Shown here: positions 36,317 to 45,273 of the stretch, piece after piece
How the letters are laid out: each line of letters opens with the position of its first letter
Numbering within the stretch: position 1 is the stretch's first letter
DNA from: Nocardia crassostreae
GTDB lineage: Bacteria; Actinomycetota; Actinomycetes; Mycobacteriales; Mycobacteriaceae
Assembly: GCF_001613405.1 (NCBI RefSeq)
Contig: NZ_BDCH01000020.1
Location: forward strand, 62,001-126,000
Length of the DNA stretch: 64,000 bases
Reading direction: 5' to 3'
Position numbers and translations under genes: made by a program
The notes under the pieces: model-generated
The model's database searches: none
What the model was told of the DNA's origin: nothing
Seen by the model: only the letters and a program-made list of their open reading frames with translations

Positions 36317-38089
36317 ATGAGTACAGCGGTAATGGATCAGGTATCGGTGGCCGGGCCGCCGCCGGAGGCGAAGCGCGGCGGGCTGGGGGTGGTGCTCGCG
36401 CCCGTGCGGGGGCGGCTGGCCGCGGCGGCCGGGCTGCAATCGGCCGGTGCGCTGGCCGGGCTCGCGCCCTATCTCGCCGTGGTCGAGATCGCGCGCGAAT
36501 TCCTCTCCGGCACAACGCCCGACCACCGCGCGGTGTGGCTGTGGGTGGGCATCGCGGTGGCCGGGTTCGCCATCCGGACGGCCTGTTCCGGCGCCGCCTA
36601 TACGCTCGGCCATATCGCGGATGCCGAGGTCGGACTGCGGATTCGGCGCGAAATGGCCGCCCGGCTGGGGCGGGTGCCGCTGGGCTGGTTCACCGAGCGC
36701 AGCTCCGGGCGCGTGAAGCGGGCGCTGTCCGACGATGTGGCCGCGGTGCACCACGTGGTGGCGCATGCGCTCAACGATCTGGTGGCCGCTGTCATCTTCC
36801 CGGTCGCGGCGCTGGTGTACCTGTTCGTGCTGGATTGGCGGCTGGCCCTGATATGCCTTGTGCCCCTGGCGCTCTGGCTCGCCATCAATGTCTTCATGCT
36901 GCGCGACGAAGAGGTGCAGATGCGGCGCTGGACCGCCGAGCTGGACAAGGTCAATGCCGCGGTGGTCGAGTACGTCGACGGCATCGCGGTGGTGAAGGCG
37001 TTCGGCCAGGCCGGTCGCGCACAGGATCGGTATCGCCGCGCCGGAGACGGCCTGGCGCACTTCCACGCCGCCTGGGCCGGGCTGATGCAACGGCTCGAGG
37101 CGCTGTCCTCGGTGCTCATCGCACCGCCGGTCCTGCTGCTGGTGGCCCTGGGCGCGGGCGTATGGCTGCGCGCGGACCCGGTGGAGGTCATCGCCTTCGT
37201 CATGCTGGCCGTCGGGCTCGGCGGGCCCGTGCTGGCACTCGGATTCGGGGCCATGGCCTTTCAGGTCGCCACGGATGCGGCCCGGCGGATCGCTGACCTG
37301 CTCGCGACCCCGGAGCTGCCGCGCCCGGCCGCGCCCCGGACGTCGCAGGGCGCGCGGGTCGAATTCGACGGGGTGCGCTTCGCCTACGACGGCCGCGCGA
37401 ATGTCCTCGACGGCATCGATCTCACCTTGGAGCCGGGGACGGTCACCGCGCTGGTCGGCCCGTCCGGATCGGGTAAATCGACGCTCGCGCAACTGCTTCC
37501 GCGCTTCTGGGATGTCGGGTCCGGCGCCGTGCGGATCGGCGGAGCGGATATCCGGGAGATGTCGCCGCGCGATCTGTATCGCCGCGTTGGCTTCGTCTTC
37601 CAGGAGACCACGCTGCTGCGCACCAGCATTCGCGACAATATCGCCCTCGGGCGGCCCGAGGCCGACCCCGCGGAGATCGAGGCCGCGGCCCGCGCGGCGC
37701 AGATCCACGATCGCATCATGGCGCTGCCTCGGGGATACGACAGCGTCGTCGGCGTCGAGGCCCGGTTCTCTGGCGTTGAGGCGCAACGCATCTCGATCGC
37801 CCGCGCCCTACTGGCCGACACCCCCGTGCTGGTGCTCGACGAGTCCACGGCCTTCGCCGACCCGGAATCCGAGGCGGCGGTCCAGGATGCGCTGTCCCGC
37901 CTGGTCTCCGGCCGGACCCTGCTGGTGATCGCCCACCGGCTGCACACCATTCGCGGCGCGGATCGCATTGTCGTGCTCGCACACGGCCGGATCGCCGAGA
38001 CCGGCCGCCACGACGAATTGCGCACCGCCGGTGGACCCTACGCCCGGATGTGGGCCGCACAATCCTCGGCACGAAAGGAATCGCTGTGA
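36317..38089 (+). CDS. IrtA-like ABC transporter half (TMD-NBD), altered signature
   Basis: 590 residues: six-helix type IV exporter-fold domain (~1-330, with HIADAEVGLRIRREMAARLGR and DDVAAVHHVVAHALNDL, as in IrtA/YbtP iron-siderophore importers) and an ATPase domain. It lacks the SIP domain of mycobacterial IrtA. Walker A GPSGSGKST and Walker B VLVLDESTAFADPE are intact, but the signature reads FSGVE instead of LSGGE (Val487; codon GTT at 37775-37777, one base from GGT). That would weaken one composite ATP site. Coupled to the next gene by 4-bp overlap. Substrate unknown; ferric siderophore is the best guess by family. Confidence 0.85.
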   Translation: MSTAVMDQVSVAGPPPEAKRGGLGVVLAPVRGRLAAAAGLQSAGALAGLAPYLAVVEIAREFLSGTTPDHRAVWLWVGIAVAGFAIRTACSGAAYTLGHIADAEVGLRIRREMAARLGRVPLGWFTERSSGRVKRALSDDVAAVHHVVAHALNDLVAAVIFPVAALVYLFVLDWRLALICLVPLALWLAINVFMLRDEEVQMRRWTAELDKVNAAVVEYVDGIAVVKAFGQAGRAQDRYRRAGDGLAHFHAAWAGLMQRLEALSSVLIAPPVLLLVALGAGVWLRADPVEVIAFVMLAVGLGGPVLALGFGAMAFQVATDAARRIADLLATPELPRPAAPRTSQGARVEFDGVRFAYDGRANVLDGIDLTLEPGTVTALVGPSGSGKSTLAQLLPRFWDVGSGAVRIGGADIREMSPRDLYRRVGFVFQETTLLRTSIRDNIALGRPEADPAEIEAAARAAQIHDRIMALPRGYDSVVGVEARFSGVEAQRISIARALLADTPVLVLDESTAFADPESEAAVQDALSRLVSGRTLLVIAHRLHTIRGADRIVVLAHGRIAETGRHDELRTAGGPYARMWAAQSSARKESL

Positions 38090-39810
38090 TCGCCAAGCTT
38101 TTTCGCATGATCGACGGCGGCGACCGACCCCGGTTCGTGCGCTGGATCGCCCTGATCATGACCTTCTCGGTAGTGCAGGGACTCGCTGTCCTCCTGGTGG
38201 TTCCGGTCCTGCGCCCCGTACTGTCCGGCGACCGCGCCGCCGCCCTGCCCTGGCTCCTCGCCCTGGCCGCGGTGGTGGCCGCGGCCGCGGTGATCTACTA
38301 CGTCCAGGCCACGCACGGTCAGCGCATTGCCATCGACCTGCTGATCGGCATCCACCACCGCATCGGGGATCACCTGGCGCGCTTGCCCCTCGGCTGGTTC
38401 GGCGCCGATCGCACCGGACGCCTCACCACCTCCGTCGCACAGGGCTCGATGAATATCGTCAGCGTGCCCGCCCACCTCATGCAGCCGGTGATCAGCGGCG
38501 CGGTGACGCCCGCCGTGGTGGCCGTGGGCATGTTCGCCTTCGACTGGCGGCTCGGCGCGGGTCTGCTCATAGCTGGTCTGGTCCTGCTCGCCACGCACAC
38601 CTGGGCGCAGGAGGCCATTGCCCGCAGCTTCGGCGCCATCGACGACGCCGCGGTCGAATCCGCCGGGCGCGTGGTGGAATTCGCGCAGAGCCAGCCCATC
38701 CTGCGCGCCTTCGGCCGCGGCGAGGACGGCAACCGCCTGCTCGACGGCGCGCTCACCGGTCAGCGCCGCGCCTACGGCGGCATGAACCGCAATGCGGTCA
38801 CCGCGCTGCTGTCCTTCTCAGTGGCCGTGCAGGCGGCCTTCCTGGCCCTCATCAGCCTCGGAGTGGCGCTGGCACTGGGCGGTTCGCTCGACGCCGCCGA
38901 ACTGATCGCCCTGCTCGTCCTGATCACCCGCTTCGCCGGTCCGCTCATTGAACTCGTGGACCACGCCGCCGCCCTGCGCATGGCGGCGGAGGACATCGAC
39001 CGCATCGACGAGGTCCTCGCGGTGCCGCCGCTGCCAGAAGGGGCGCTGACCCGTCCGCCGTCGCCCGGCGCGGTGCGCTTCGAGAACGTCACCTTCGGCT
39101 ACGAGGATCGACCGGTACTGCGCGACATCGGCTTCGAGGCCCGCCCCGGCACCCTCACCGCCATTGTGGGCCCGTCCGGTGCGGGCAAGACCACCATCCT
39201 CCGCCTGGCCGCCCGCTTCTGGGATACCGGCGCGGGCACCGTCCGCGTGGGCGGTGCGGATGTCCGCGACTTCACCTCCGAGGCCCTGATGTCCCAGCTG
39301 GCCATGGTCTTCCAGGACGTCTACCTCTTCGACGACACCATCGAAGCCAATATCCGCCTCGGCCGCCCCGACGCCACCCGCGCCGAAATCCAGGAAGCCG
39401 CCCGGCTGTCCCGGGTCGACGAGATCATCGACCGTCTCCCCGACGGCTGGAACACCCGTGTGGGCGAGGGCGGCACGGCCCTCTCCGGCGGTGAGCGCCA
39501 ACGCGTCTCGATCGCCCGCGCCCTCGTCAAGCAAGCACCCATAGTCCTCCTCGACGAGGCCACCGCCGCCCTCGACCCGGAAAACGAAGCCGCCGTCGGC
39601 GATGCCCTCCGCGCCCTCGCCGAACACCGCACCCTCCTCGTAGTGGCCCACCGCCTCCACACGATCGCCGCCGCGGACCAGATCCTGGTCCTCGACGGCG
39701 GCCGGATAACTCAGCGCGGCACCCATGTCGAATTGATCGAGCAAGCGGGTCGTTATCGGGATTTCTGGCGGGAACGCGAACGTGCACAGGGCTGGCGGCT
39801 CACGGGATAG
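38086..39810 (+). CDS. IrtB-like ABC transporter half (TMD-NBD)
   Basis: 574 residues from GTG 38086 (GAAAGGAA upstream, overlapping the preceding stop). Six-helix domain ~1-320 with HRIGDHLARLPLGWF, then a complete ATPase: Walker A GPSGAGKTT, Q-loop VFQDVYLF, signature ALSGGERQR, Walker B IVLLDEATAALDPENE, His in VVAHRLHTI. Forms a heterodimer with the preceding half; it carries the consensus signature. Confidence 0.88.
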   Translation: MIAKLFRMIDGGDRPRFVRWIALIMTFSVVQGLAVLLVVPVLRPVLSGDRAAALPWLLALAAVVAAAAVIYYVQATHGQRIAIDLLIGIHHRIGDHLARLPLGWFGADRTGRLTTSVAQGSMNIVSVPAHLMQPVISGAVTPAVVAVGMFAFDWRLGAGLLIAGLVLLATHTWAQEAIARSFGAIDDAAVESAGRVVEFAQSQPILRAFGRGEDGNRLLDGALTGQRRAYGGMNRNAVTALLSFSVAVQAAFLALISLGVALALGGSLDAAELIALLVLITRFAGPLIELVDHAAALRMAAEDIDRIDEVLAVPPLPEGALTRPPSPGAVRFENVTFGYEDRPVLRDIGFEARPGTLTAIVGPSGAGKTTILRLAARFWDTGAGTVRVGGADVRDFTSEALMSQLAMVFQDVYLFDDTIEANIRLGRPDATRAEIQEAARLSRVDEIIDRLPDGWNTRVGEGGTALSGGERQRVSIARALVKQAPIVLLDEATAALDPENEAAVGDALRALAEHRTLLVVAHRLHTIAAADQILVLDGGRITQRGTHVELIEQAGRYRDFWRERERAQGWRLTG

Positions 39811-39813
39811 GCC

Positions 39814-39829
39814 ACCGGATCGATCCGGT
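39814..39829. repeat. 16-bp perfect palindrome between convergent genes
   Basis: ACCGGATCGATCCGGT lies directly after the IrtB-like stop and touches the stop of the convergent gene. Probably part of a bidirectional terminator, though it lacks a T-tract. Confidence 0.4.
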
Positions 39830-40620
39830 CAGGGGATCGAGGCATTGGCGTTGAGGACGAGAACCACCTCTCGCTCGTTCTCGGGTAGGTAGCGGACCTT
39901 GATCACGCGGCCGATCTGGACCTGGGAGACGCCCGCGGGCGGGAGGAATTTCTCGGTGTGGGCCTCGAAGGCGGTGCCGTCGGGGCGGGTGACCAGGAGG
40001 GTCAGATCCAGGCGGGTGTGACCGTCGCGGATCTCGCCGGGGACGGAGAGGGAGCGGACCACGGCCTGGGCGGGGATGCCGCGGGCGGCGATATCGAGTT
40101 TGGCGGGGGTGGTGAAGCCTTTGCGGAGCATGGCGGCGTTCATGGCCTGCTGGGCGGCGGTGGTGTCGCCGGAGAGGTCGAACTCGACGCGGTCGGTGCG
40201 GCCGGGGAGGTAGCGGACGGGGAGGACCACGCCGGGGCGGAGCAGGGCCAGTTCGGTGAGGGGGACGATCATTTTCGCGTGGGCGGGGAAGGATTTGCCG
40301 TCGCTGCCTTCGACGCGGAATTCGATGCGGACCTGGGGCTGGTCATTGAGGGTGACGCCGGTGTGGCGGAAGGATTCGACAGTGCCCAGACCGATGGGGG
40401 CGTTACGGAATTCGGAGCTGTTGGCGCCGGTGAGGGCCGACAGGATGCCGTCGCCGGTGAAGGCGAAGGCGAAGGGCGCCAGCGTGATCGCGATGATCGG
40501 CAGGGCCAGCGGCCAACCGGCCCAGGCGAACGGATCGTCGGAGAGCAGGCTGTGGACCAGGTAGTAGCCGATGGAGAAGGCGAGGAAGGCGAGGGCGGCG
40601 GCGCGGATTCGGGTCTTCAT
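39829..40620 (-). CDS. Membrane-anchored protein with two repeated beta domains, unknown function
   Basis: 263 residues from ATG 40620 (CGAGGA upstream). Two N-terminal membrane helices (AALAFLAFSIGYYLVHSLL and WPLALPIIAITLAPFAFAF). They are followed by two related beta domains, each holding a long polar strand pair and ending VRYLPG or VRYLPENERE (PGVVLPVRYLPGRTDRVEFD; GRVIKVRYLPENEREVVLVL). The repeat pattern suggests internal duplication; the fold resembles DUF3592-like domains. Family not named with confidence. Confidence 0.65.
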   Translation of the reverse strand: MKTRIRAAALAFLAFSIGYYLVHSLLSDDPFAWAGWPLALPIIAITLAPFAFAFTGDGILSALTGANSSEFRNAPIGLGTVESFRHTGVTLNDQPQVRIEFRVEGSDGKSFPAHAKMIVPLTELALLRPGVVLPVRYLPGRTDRVEFDLSGDTTAAQQAMNAAMLRKGFTTPAKLDIAARGIPAQAVVRSLSVPGEIRDGHTRLDLTLLVTRPDGTAFEAHTEKFLPPAGVSQVQIGRVIKVRYLPENEREVVLVLNANASIP

Positions 40621-40674
40621 GGTGTCCTCGAAATCAGTGGTGGGGGAGTCGAATCGGTGTGGGATGGGACGAAG

Positions 40675-40702
40675 CCCGCTCATGCCGTGCGGCATGAGCG
40701 GG
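40675..40702 (-). terminator. Terminator after lpqH
   Basis: 12-bp perfect stem CCCGCTCATGCC/GGCATGAGCGGG with loop GTGC, 17 bp beyond the lpqH stop on the minus strand. Confidence 0.75.
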
Positions 40703-40718
40703 GCGGGGCGGGGCGGGA

Positions 40719-41270
40719 TCAGCCGCCGACGATGCTGGAGCAGGCGAAGGTGATCTCGAAGGTCGAGTTCTTCGCTCCGGCAATCGGATTGGTGAGATCC
40801 GGAGTGCCGACGCCCTCACCGGTGACCGTGTAGGTGGTGCCGCTCTTGACGACCTTGGCCGAACCGCCGGGCATGCCGTTGCCGAAGCCGAGCGCGTACG
40901 GCAGACCGTTCTCGCCGCCCTTGCTACCGGCGATGCCGACCGCCTGCACGGTGTTGTCACCGGTCACGGTGGCGCTCACGGCGAGCTCGCCGTAGGTGGC
41001 ATTGGCGGTATCGGTCAGGGCCAGCGCCAGCGTGCCCGCCTGCTGCACGCAGGTGGTCTCGAACTTGGCGGTGAGCGCCTTGCCGTCCACGGTGGCGGCC
41101 GACTTGCCCGCGGGCTCCGTGGCGGCCGGTGCGCTGGTGCCCGGCGCCGCGGCGGGGGCGGCCGAGGTGGCGGGCTTGCTGCCGGAGTTGTCACCGCAGC
41201 CCGTCACCAGCAGGGCGACGGCGGAGGCGGCGGCGAAGGCGGCGGTCAGGCGAATCGACGTGGTGTTCAT
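40719..41270 (-). CDS. lpqH: LpqH-family (19-kDa antigen-like) lipoprotein
   Basis: 183 residues. Lipoprotein signal with lipobox LVTGC (Cys ~25), an Ala/Ser/Thr/Pro linker (~30-60), then the LpqH domain: VDGKALTAKFETTCVQQAGTL, NGLPYALGFG, SGTTYTVTGEGVG and the closing NSTFEITFACS with the disulphide Cys pair. Surface lipoprotein of mycolic-acid bacteria; the mycobacterial homologue is a TLR2 ligand. Stand-alone gene with its own terminator. Confidence 0.88.
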   Translation of the reverse strand: MNTTSIRLTAAFAAASAVALLVTGCGDNSGSKPATSAAPAAAPGTSAPAATEPAGKSAATVDGKALTAKFETTCVQQAGTLALALTDTANATYGELAVSATVTGDNTVQAVGIAGSKGGENGLPYALGFGNGMPGGSAKVVKSGTTYTVTGEGVGTPDLTNPIAGAKNSTFEITFACSSIVGG

Positions 41271-41400
41271 GATGGTTCCTCGTTCTGGTCCGTTCGGCTT
41301 CCCGGTGGAGCCGATGCCAGAACGGTAGGAATCGATGATCGCCCTACCGATCCCAACTTTTCCGACGCGAATCCGACGGAAACTCCGCTAACCTGGGCGA

Positions 41401-42717
41401 ATGCGACGACCGCGGGCGATGGTGCTGGATGAGGTCTGGCGCCGCCTCGACGGTGTGGAAGCCCTGAGCGGACCACACGGCGGGCCCTTGCGGCGCACGG
41501 TGAAGTTGATCCTGGATCCGCTGGTGATCCGGCCGGTGCAGCATCCGCTGTGCGCCGGATCCATCCTGTCCGCGGACGGGGCCACCCTGCTGGCCGCCCG
41601 GATTCACGCGGCCGCCGATGTGCTGCGCGCGACCGCCGCCTGGTTCACGCTGCTCAAGCAGACCCGCCGGGCGCTGCGGATCACCGAGGGCAATGCCCAG
41701 GATCTGTACTTCCAGCGCTGCTTCGAACTGGCTACCGTGTCCGGAATGCCCGATGCACTGCGGGATCGGGCCGCCGCCGAGGGCGCGCTGCGCGAGATCC
41801 ACGATCTGACCGCGGGCCGCACCACCCAAGCCCTGAAGGAGTACCTCGCCGATCCGCAGCGCGCCCGCGAACTGGGCGCGCTGATCGGCACGGCCTGGCG
41901 GCGGCGGCCGCTCACCGATACCCCCGATCACAGCGCCGTGCTGGCCGATCTGCTGGACACCTGCGCCGCCGGACGCCTCGGCGAGATTGTCGAGGACGCC
42001 GATATCGATGATCCGGTGGCGGCGCTGATCGGCACGCACACCGGAATCCGGTTGTGGCAGAACAACAATGCGCAGCGGCTCGGGCTCACCGCGCATCCGC
42101 TGCCGCGGCCGCCCGCGGTCGGCGACTCCGCCTCCAAGGCGAGCCTGGGCCTGCCGTTCGACCGCACCATTCACGAGCGGGTGTTCACGGTGCTGCAGGC
42201 CTCCAGCGAGCGCGCCGAACTGCCGCCGATTCCCGAACTCGTGGACGCCGAGATCGCGCGGGCCTGCGCGCCCTGGGCGCTGCTGGACGAATCGCTGCGC
42301 GTGACCGCCGCCGCCGGAGTGGCGCTCGCCGTACAGCTGCGCCCCGCCGATGCCGCGAACTCGAGCTCGCCCGCCGCCAGCATAGTCAACGGCCGGTGGC
42401 AGCGGGAAGCCTATGTGCTGCAAGCGCGCCGGATGACCGTGTACGAGGGCGCATCCGGACCGCTGGCCGCCATTGCCGCCGAGTTGCGCGTACCGTGGCG
42501 GCCCTACCTGCGGCGACTATGGCCGCGCCTGCACGGCCGGGATGTGCGCGATATGCCGGTGTACACGCCGGACGAGCTGTGGGATGTGCTCGACGGGGTG
42601 GCCCGCTCGGTCATCCTCGATCACCGCCAGCGGGTGAAGAAGGCATTGGCCGCGACGGCCCTGACCGACGCGGGCGAGACGACGACACTCGATCCGATGG
42701 AATCGAGGGCGGGATGA
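41401..42717 (+). CDS. Unrecognised protein, first gene of the TPR/CHAT operon
   Basis: 438 residues, predicted mostly helical, no signal peptide or membrane segment. Notable stretches are AAADVLRATAAWFTLLKQTR near residue 85, GNAQDLYFQRCFELATVSG, and a C-terminal half with YTPDELWDVLDGVARSVI. No nucleotide-binding or catalytic motif seen. It overlaps the next gene by 4 bp (ATGA), as do most junctions in this operon, so it probably acts with the TPR and CHAT proteins. Confidence 0.75.
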   Translation: MRRPRAMVLDEVWRRLDGVEALSGPHGGPLRRTVKLILDPLVIRPVQHPLCAGSILSADGATLLAARIHAAADVLRATAAWFTLLKQTRRALRITEGNAQDLYFQRCFELATVSGMPDALRDRAAAEGALREIHDLTAGRTTQALKEYLADPQRARELGALIGTAWRRRPLTDTPDHSAVLADLLDTCAAGRLGEIVEDADIDDPVAALIGTHTGIRLWQNNNAQRLGLTAHPLPRPPAVGDSASKASLGLPFDRTIHERVFTVLQASSERAELPPIPELVDAEIARACAPWALLDESLRVTAAAGVALAVQLRPADAANSSSPAASIVNGRWQREAYVLQARRMTVYEGASGPLAAIAAELRVPWRPYLRRLWPRLHGRDVRDMPVYTPDELWDVLDGVARSVILDHRQRVKKALAATALTDAGETTTLDPMESRAG

Positions 42718-43736
42718 CGAATTCGACCGTGCTGATCCAGCAGAACGCCGACCGGCTGCGCGTCATCGCGCCACCCGGCGCACCCACGGTGCTCGACACC
42801 ACGGCCGATGTGGACGTGATGGTCCTGGAAGTGGCGGGCGGGCACCTCACCTGGAATGTGCTCGCCGGACAGCCGATTCCGGCCGCCGTCATCCACGACG
42901 CGGACCAAGCCCAGGAATGGGTATGGGCCGTCTACGGCGAACCCGCCGCCCTCGCCCTGGACGACGGCCGCATGACCGAGGTGACGGCCGCACCCGCCCT
43001 GCCCGCCCTCGCCGCGAGCGCTCGGCGACTCGCCTACGCGCACTGGGCATCCCAGTGGTGGCCCGCCTCCACCCTGGACGGCATCCCGCCCCTCGATCCC
43101 GGGCTGCTCGACCAGGACATCGCCGCCCTCACCGCCGACTGCGAATACATGGTCGACGGCGCCGACGCCCTCGTCCTGACCGTGACCGCCCTCGTCGAAT
43201 CCTTCCCCCGCGCCGCCGATTACGCCCTGGCCGCCGGGGACGAAGCCCACCCCGGCGCCCTGGTCCTGGCCCGCGGCAGCGGCGGCTGGGACTGGCGCTG
43301 CTGCCCGCCCCGCCTCCTCGACGCCTCCGAACGCGCCGTCTCCTGGCAGGTCATTCGCGACGCCGGTGTCACCACTGTCGCCGTCAGCGCCGTCGCCGCC
43401 CCCGGCGCCCCCGCCACCGTCCCGGCCTACCTGCGCCCCTGGGCGCGCATCGAAACCAGCGCGGGCGCCGAACAAACCGGACTGGTACTGGCCGATGGCG
43501 CCTGGACCGGCGAGGCCGTAGTCCCGTCCGCCACCGCCGTCCACGTGGACATCCACCTCCCCGGCTTCGGCGCCCCCGCCGACCCCGACCCCGCCGCCAC
43601 CGAACTCCGCCGCAGAATCCGCGAATTCGCCGCCGCCCGCCTCCGCCACGTGGCGGGCGCCGCCACCGCCCCCGAGGCCCCCGACGCGCCGCTACTCGCC
43701 GAAATCGCCTCCGCCGCACAAGATTCGGACTTCTGA
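42714..43736 (+). CDS. Unrecognised protein, second gene of the TPR/CHAT operon
   Basis: 340 residues, soluble. Residues ~1-70 look like a small beta domain (RLRVIAPPGAPTVLDTT, VMVLEVAGGHLTWNVLAG), the middle is helical and Trp-rich (RLAYAHWASQWWPASTLDG), and a second beta-rich part follows (ALVLARGSGGWDWRCCPPRL). The C-terminus is helical and acidic. No family recognised. Coupled to the preceding gene by ATGA and 1 bp from the TPR gene. Confidence 0.75.
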   Translation: MTNSTVLIQQNADRLRVIAPPGAPTVLDTTADVDVMVLEVAGGHLTWNVLAGQPIPAAVIHDADQAQEWVWAVYGEPAALALDDGRMTEVTAAPALPALAASARRLAYAHWASQWWPASTLDGIPPLDPGLLDQDIAALTADCEYMVDGADALVLTVTALVESFPRAADYALAAGDEAHPGALVLARGSGGWDWRCCPPRLLDASERAVSWQVIRDAGVTTVAVSAVAAPGAPATVPAYLRPWARIETSAGAEQTGLVLADGAWTGEAVVPSATAVHVDIHLPGFGAPADPDPAATELRRRIREFAAARLRHVAGAATAPEAPDAPLLAEIASAAQDSDF

Positions 43737-43737
43737 C

Positions 43738-45273
43738 ATGGGCGGTGGGGACGTGACCGAGACAACGAATGAGCCCGAGCCCGGCGGGTGGGATCTGATG
43801 CAGGCGGGCGCCGAGGCCATGGGGCGCGGCGACCTGGGTGCGGCCCTGCGCATCTTCGAGGATGCGGCGCGCACGGCGACCGGCGATGTGCGGGTGGCCG
43901 CTATGGTCAATGCCGCCGTGGTGACCGATCATTCGGGTGATCATGCTGGGGCGGCGAAGCGGTTCCGGGAAGCGTTGGGGCAGATGCCCTCCCATGCCCC
44001 GCGCATGCGGCCGGGGGCATTGATCGGCCTCTCTCAGGCCCTGCAACACCTGGGTGATCTGGATGCCGCCCAGGACGCGCTCGAACAGGCCCGTGGCTTG
44101 CTGGCGGCCGAGGATGCGCCCGTCGATCTGCGGTTCGCCTGTGGGGTTTCGGCCACCGCGATCGCGCTGCATCGGAGCCAGTGGGCCCGCGCCATCGAAT
44201 TGGCGAGCGAATCCCTGGATGCGGCAACACTGTTCGCGCCAGAGCAGGCCGGTCACCCCCTGATGAACCTGGCCGCCGCGCATTTCGAGACCGGCCGCTG
44301 GGACCTCGCCGAGGACTTCGCGGGGCAGGCGCTGGCCGCCTTCGAAGCCGCCGGTGATATCGACGGCGTGGCCGAGACCCGCCAGAATCTTGCCCTGATG
44401 CACACGCGCAGCGGACGTTTCGACGAGGCCGAAGCGCCGTTGACCGCCTCCCAGGACTATTTCGAGTCGGCAGGCCTGGCCTATCGTGCCGGAATCGGCT
44501 GGAAGGTCATGGGTTTCATCGCCGAACACCGCGTCGATCTCGAGACCGCCGCCGCCCGCTACCGGCAGGCCCTGGAGCGATTCGAGCAATCCGGCGCGGA
44601 AATCGACGCCGCGGACGTCCGAACCCGCCTCGCCACCGTCGCCTTCACCGGCGGCGACCATCCCACCGGTGAAGCCGAACTGGCCGCCGCGCGCCAGACC
44701 TACGCCGAGCGTGGCCTCGGCCTGCATTGCGCCCAGCTCGACTTCTGGCACGCCGGTCTGCTGGAACCCCTCCTCGACAGCCTCCCGGCTCTGCTGCCCC
44801 AGGCCGTGGACCTGGCCGTCCCCGCCGCCCTGGCCTTCGACGCCGTCCGCCACGAACTCCCCGACGGCGCCCAACGGGAGAACTGGAACCGCCGCATGGC
44901 CGATCCGGCGCTCCGCCTGGCCTTCCGCTACGCCCACCTGGCCGGTGACGCCCGCCTCATCGCCGACCTCATCGAAACAATCTGCGCCGGAGAGACCTTG
45001 GACCTGGACCGCCTCTCCATCGCCCCATCCGGCCTGCCCTTCGACACCCTCGACCTGCCGACCCCACCTGTGACGAATCAGGCCCCTGTCCCCGAAGCCC
45101 TGCAATTGGGTACGGCGTCGGCCGCGGTTGCCGCCAGCGCGGGCCTGCCGATCACCCTCCCACCCCGTATCGCCGTCGCCCCCGACAATCACATCGCCCT
45201 GGCCGACTGGATCACCGCCGCGGAACAGCGCTACGGCCGCCCCCTCCGCGAAAACCGGGTGATCCCCGCATGA
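43738..45273 (+). CDS. Tetratricopeptide-repeat protein of the CHAT operon
   Basis: 511 residues (ATG 43738; GTG 43753 is an alternative). About seven to eight TPR units fill residues ~20-330, for example GDLGAALRIFEDAARTATGD, GDLDAAQDALEQARGLL, GRWDLAEDFAGQALAAFEAA, GRFDEAEAPLTASQDYFESA and LETAAARYRQALERFEQSG. The last ~180 residues are helical and then proline-rich, ending HIALADWITAAEQRYGRPLR. Likely scaffold or sensor for the CHAT protease that starts inside its stop codon. Confidence 0.85.
   Translation: MGGGDVTETTNEPEPGGWDLMQAGAEAMGRGDLGAALRIFEDAARTATGDVRVAAMVNAAVVTDHSGDHAGAAKRFREALGQMPSHAPRMRPGALIGLSQALQHLGDLDAAQDALEQARGLLAAEDAPVDLRFACGVSATAIALHRSQWARAIELASESLDAATLFAPEQAGHPLMNLAAAHFETGRWDLAEDFAGQALAAFEAAGDIDGVAETRQNLALMHTRSGRFDEAEAPLTASQDYFESAGLAYRAGIGWKVMGFIAEHRVDLETAAARYRQALERFEQSGAEIDAADVRTRLATVAFTGGDHPTGEAELAAARQTYAERGLGLHCAQLDFWHAGLLEPLLDSLPALLPQAVDLAVPAALAFDAVRHELPDGAQRENWNRRMADPALRLAFRYAHLAGDARLIADLIETICAGETLDLDRLSIAPSGLPFDTLDLPTPPVTNQAPVPEALQLGTASAAVAASAGLPITLPPRIAVAPDNHIALADWITAAEQRYGRPLRENRVIPA

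Noticed and set aside
40675..40702. Repeat family linking CGCTCATGCC copies near 8.0 and 40.7 kb
   Set aside because: Only 10-11 bases shared, common in high-GC actinobacterial DNA; treated as coincidence.
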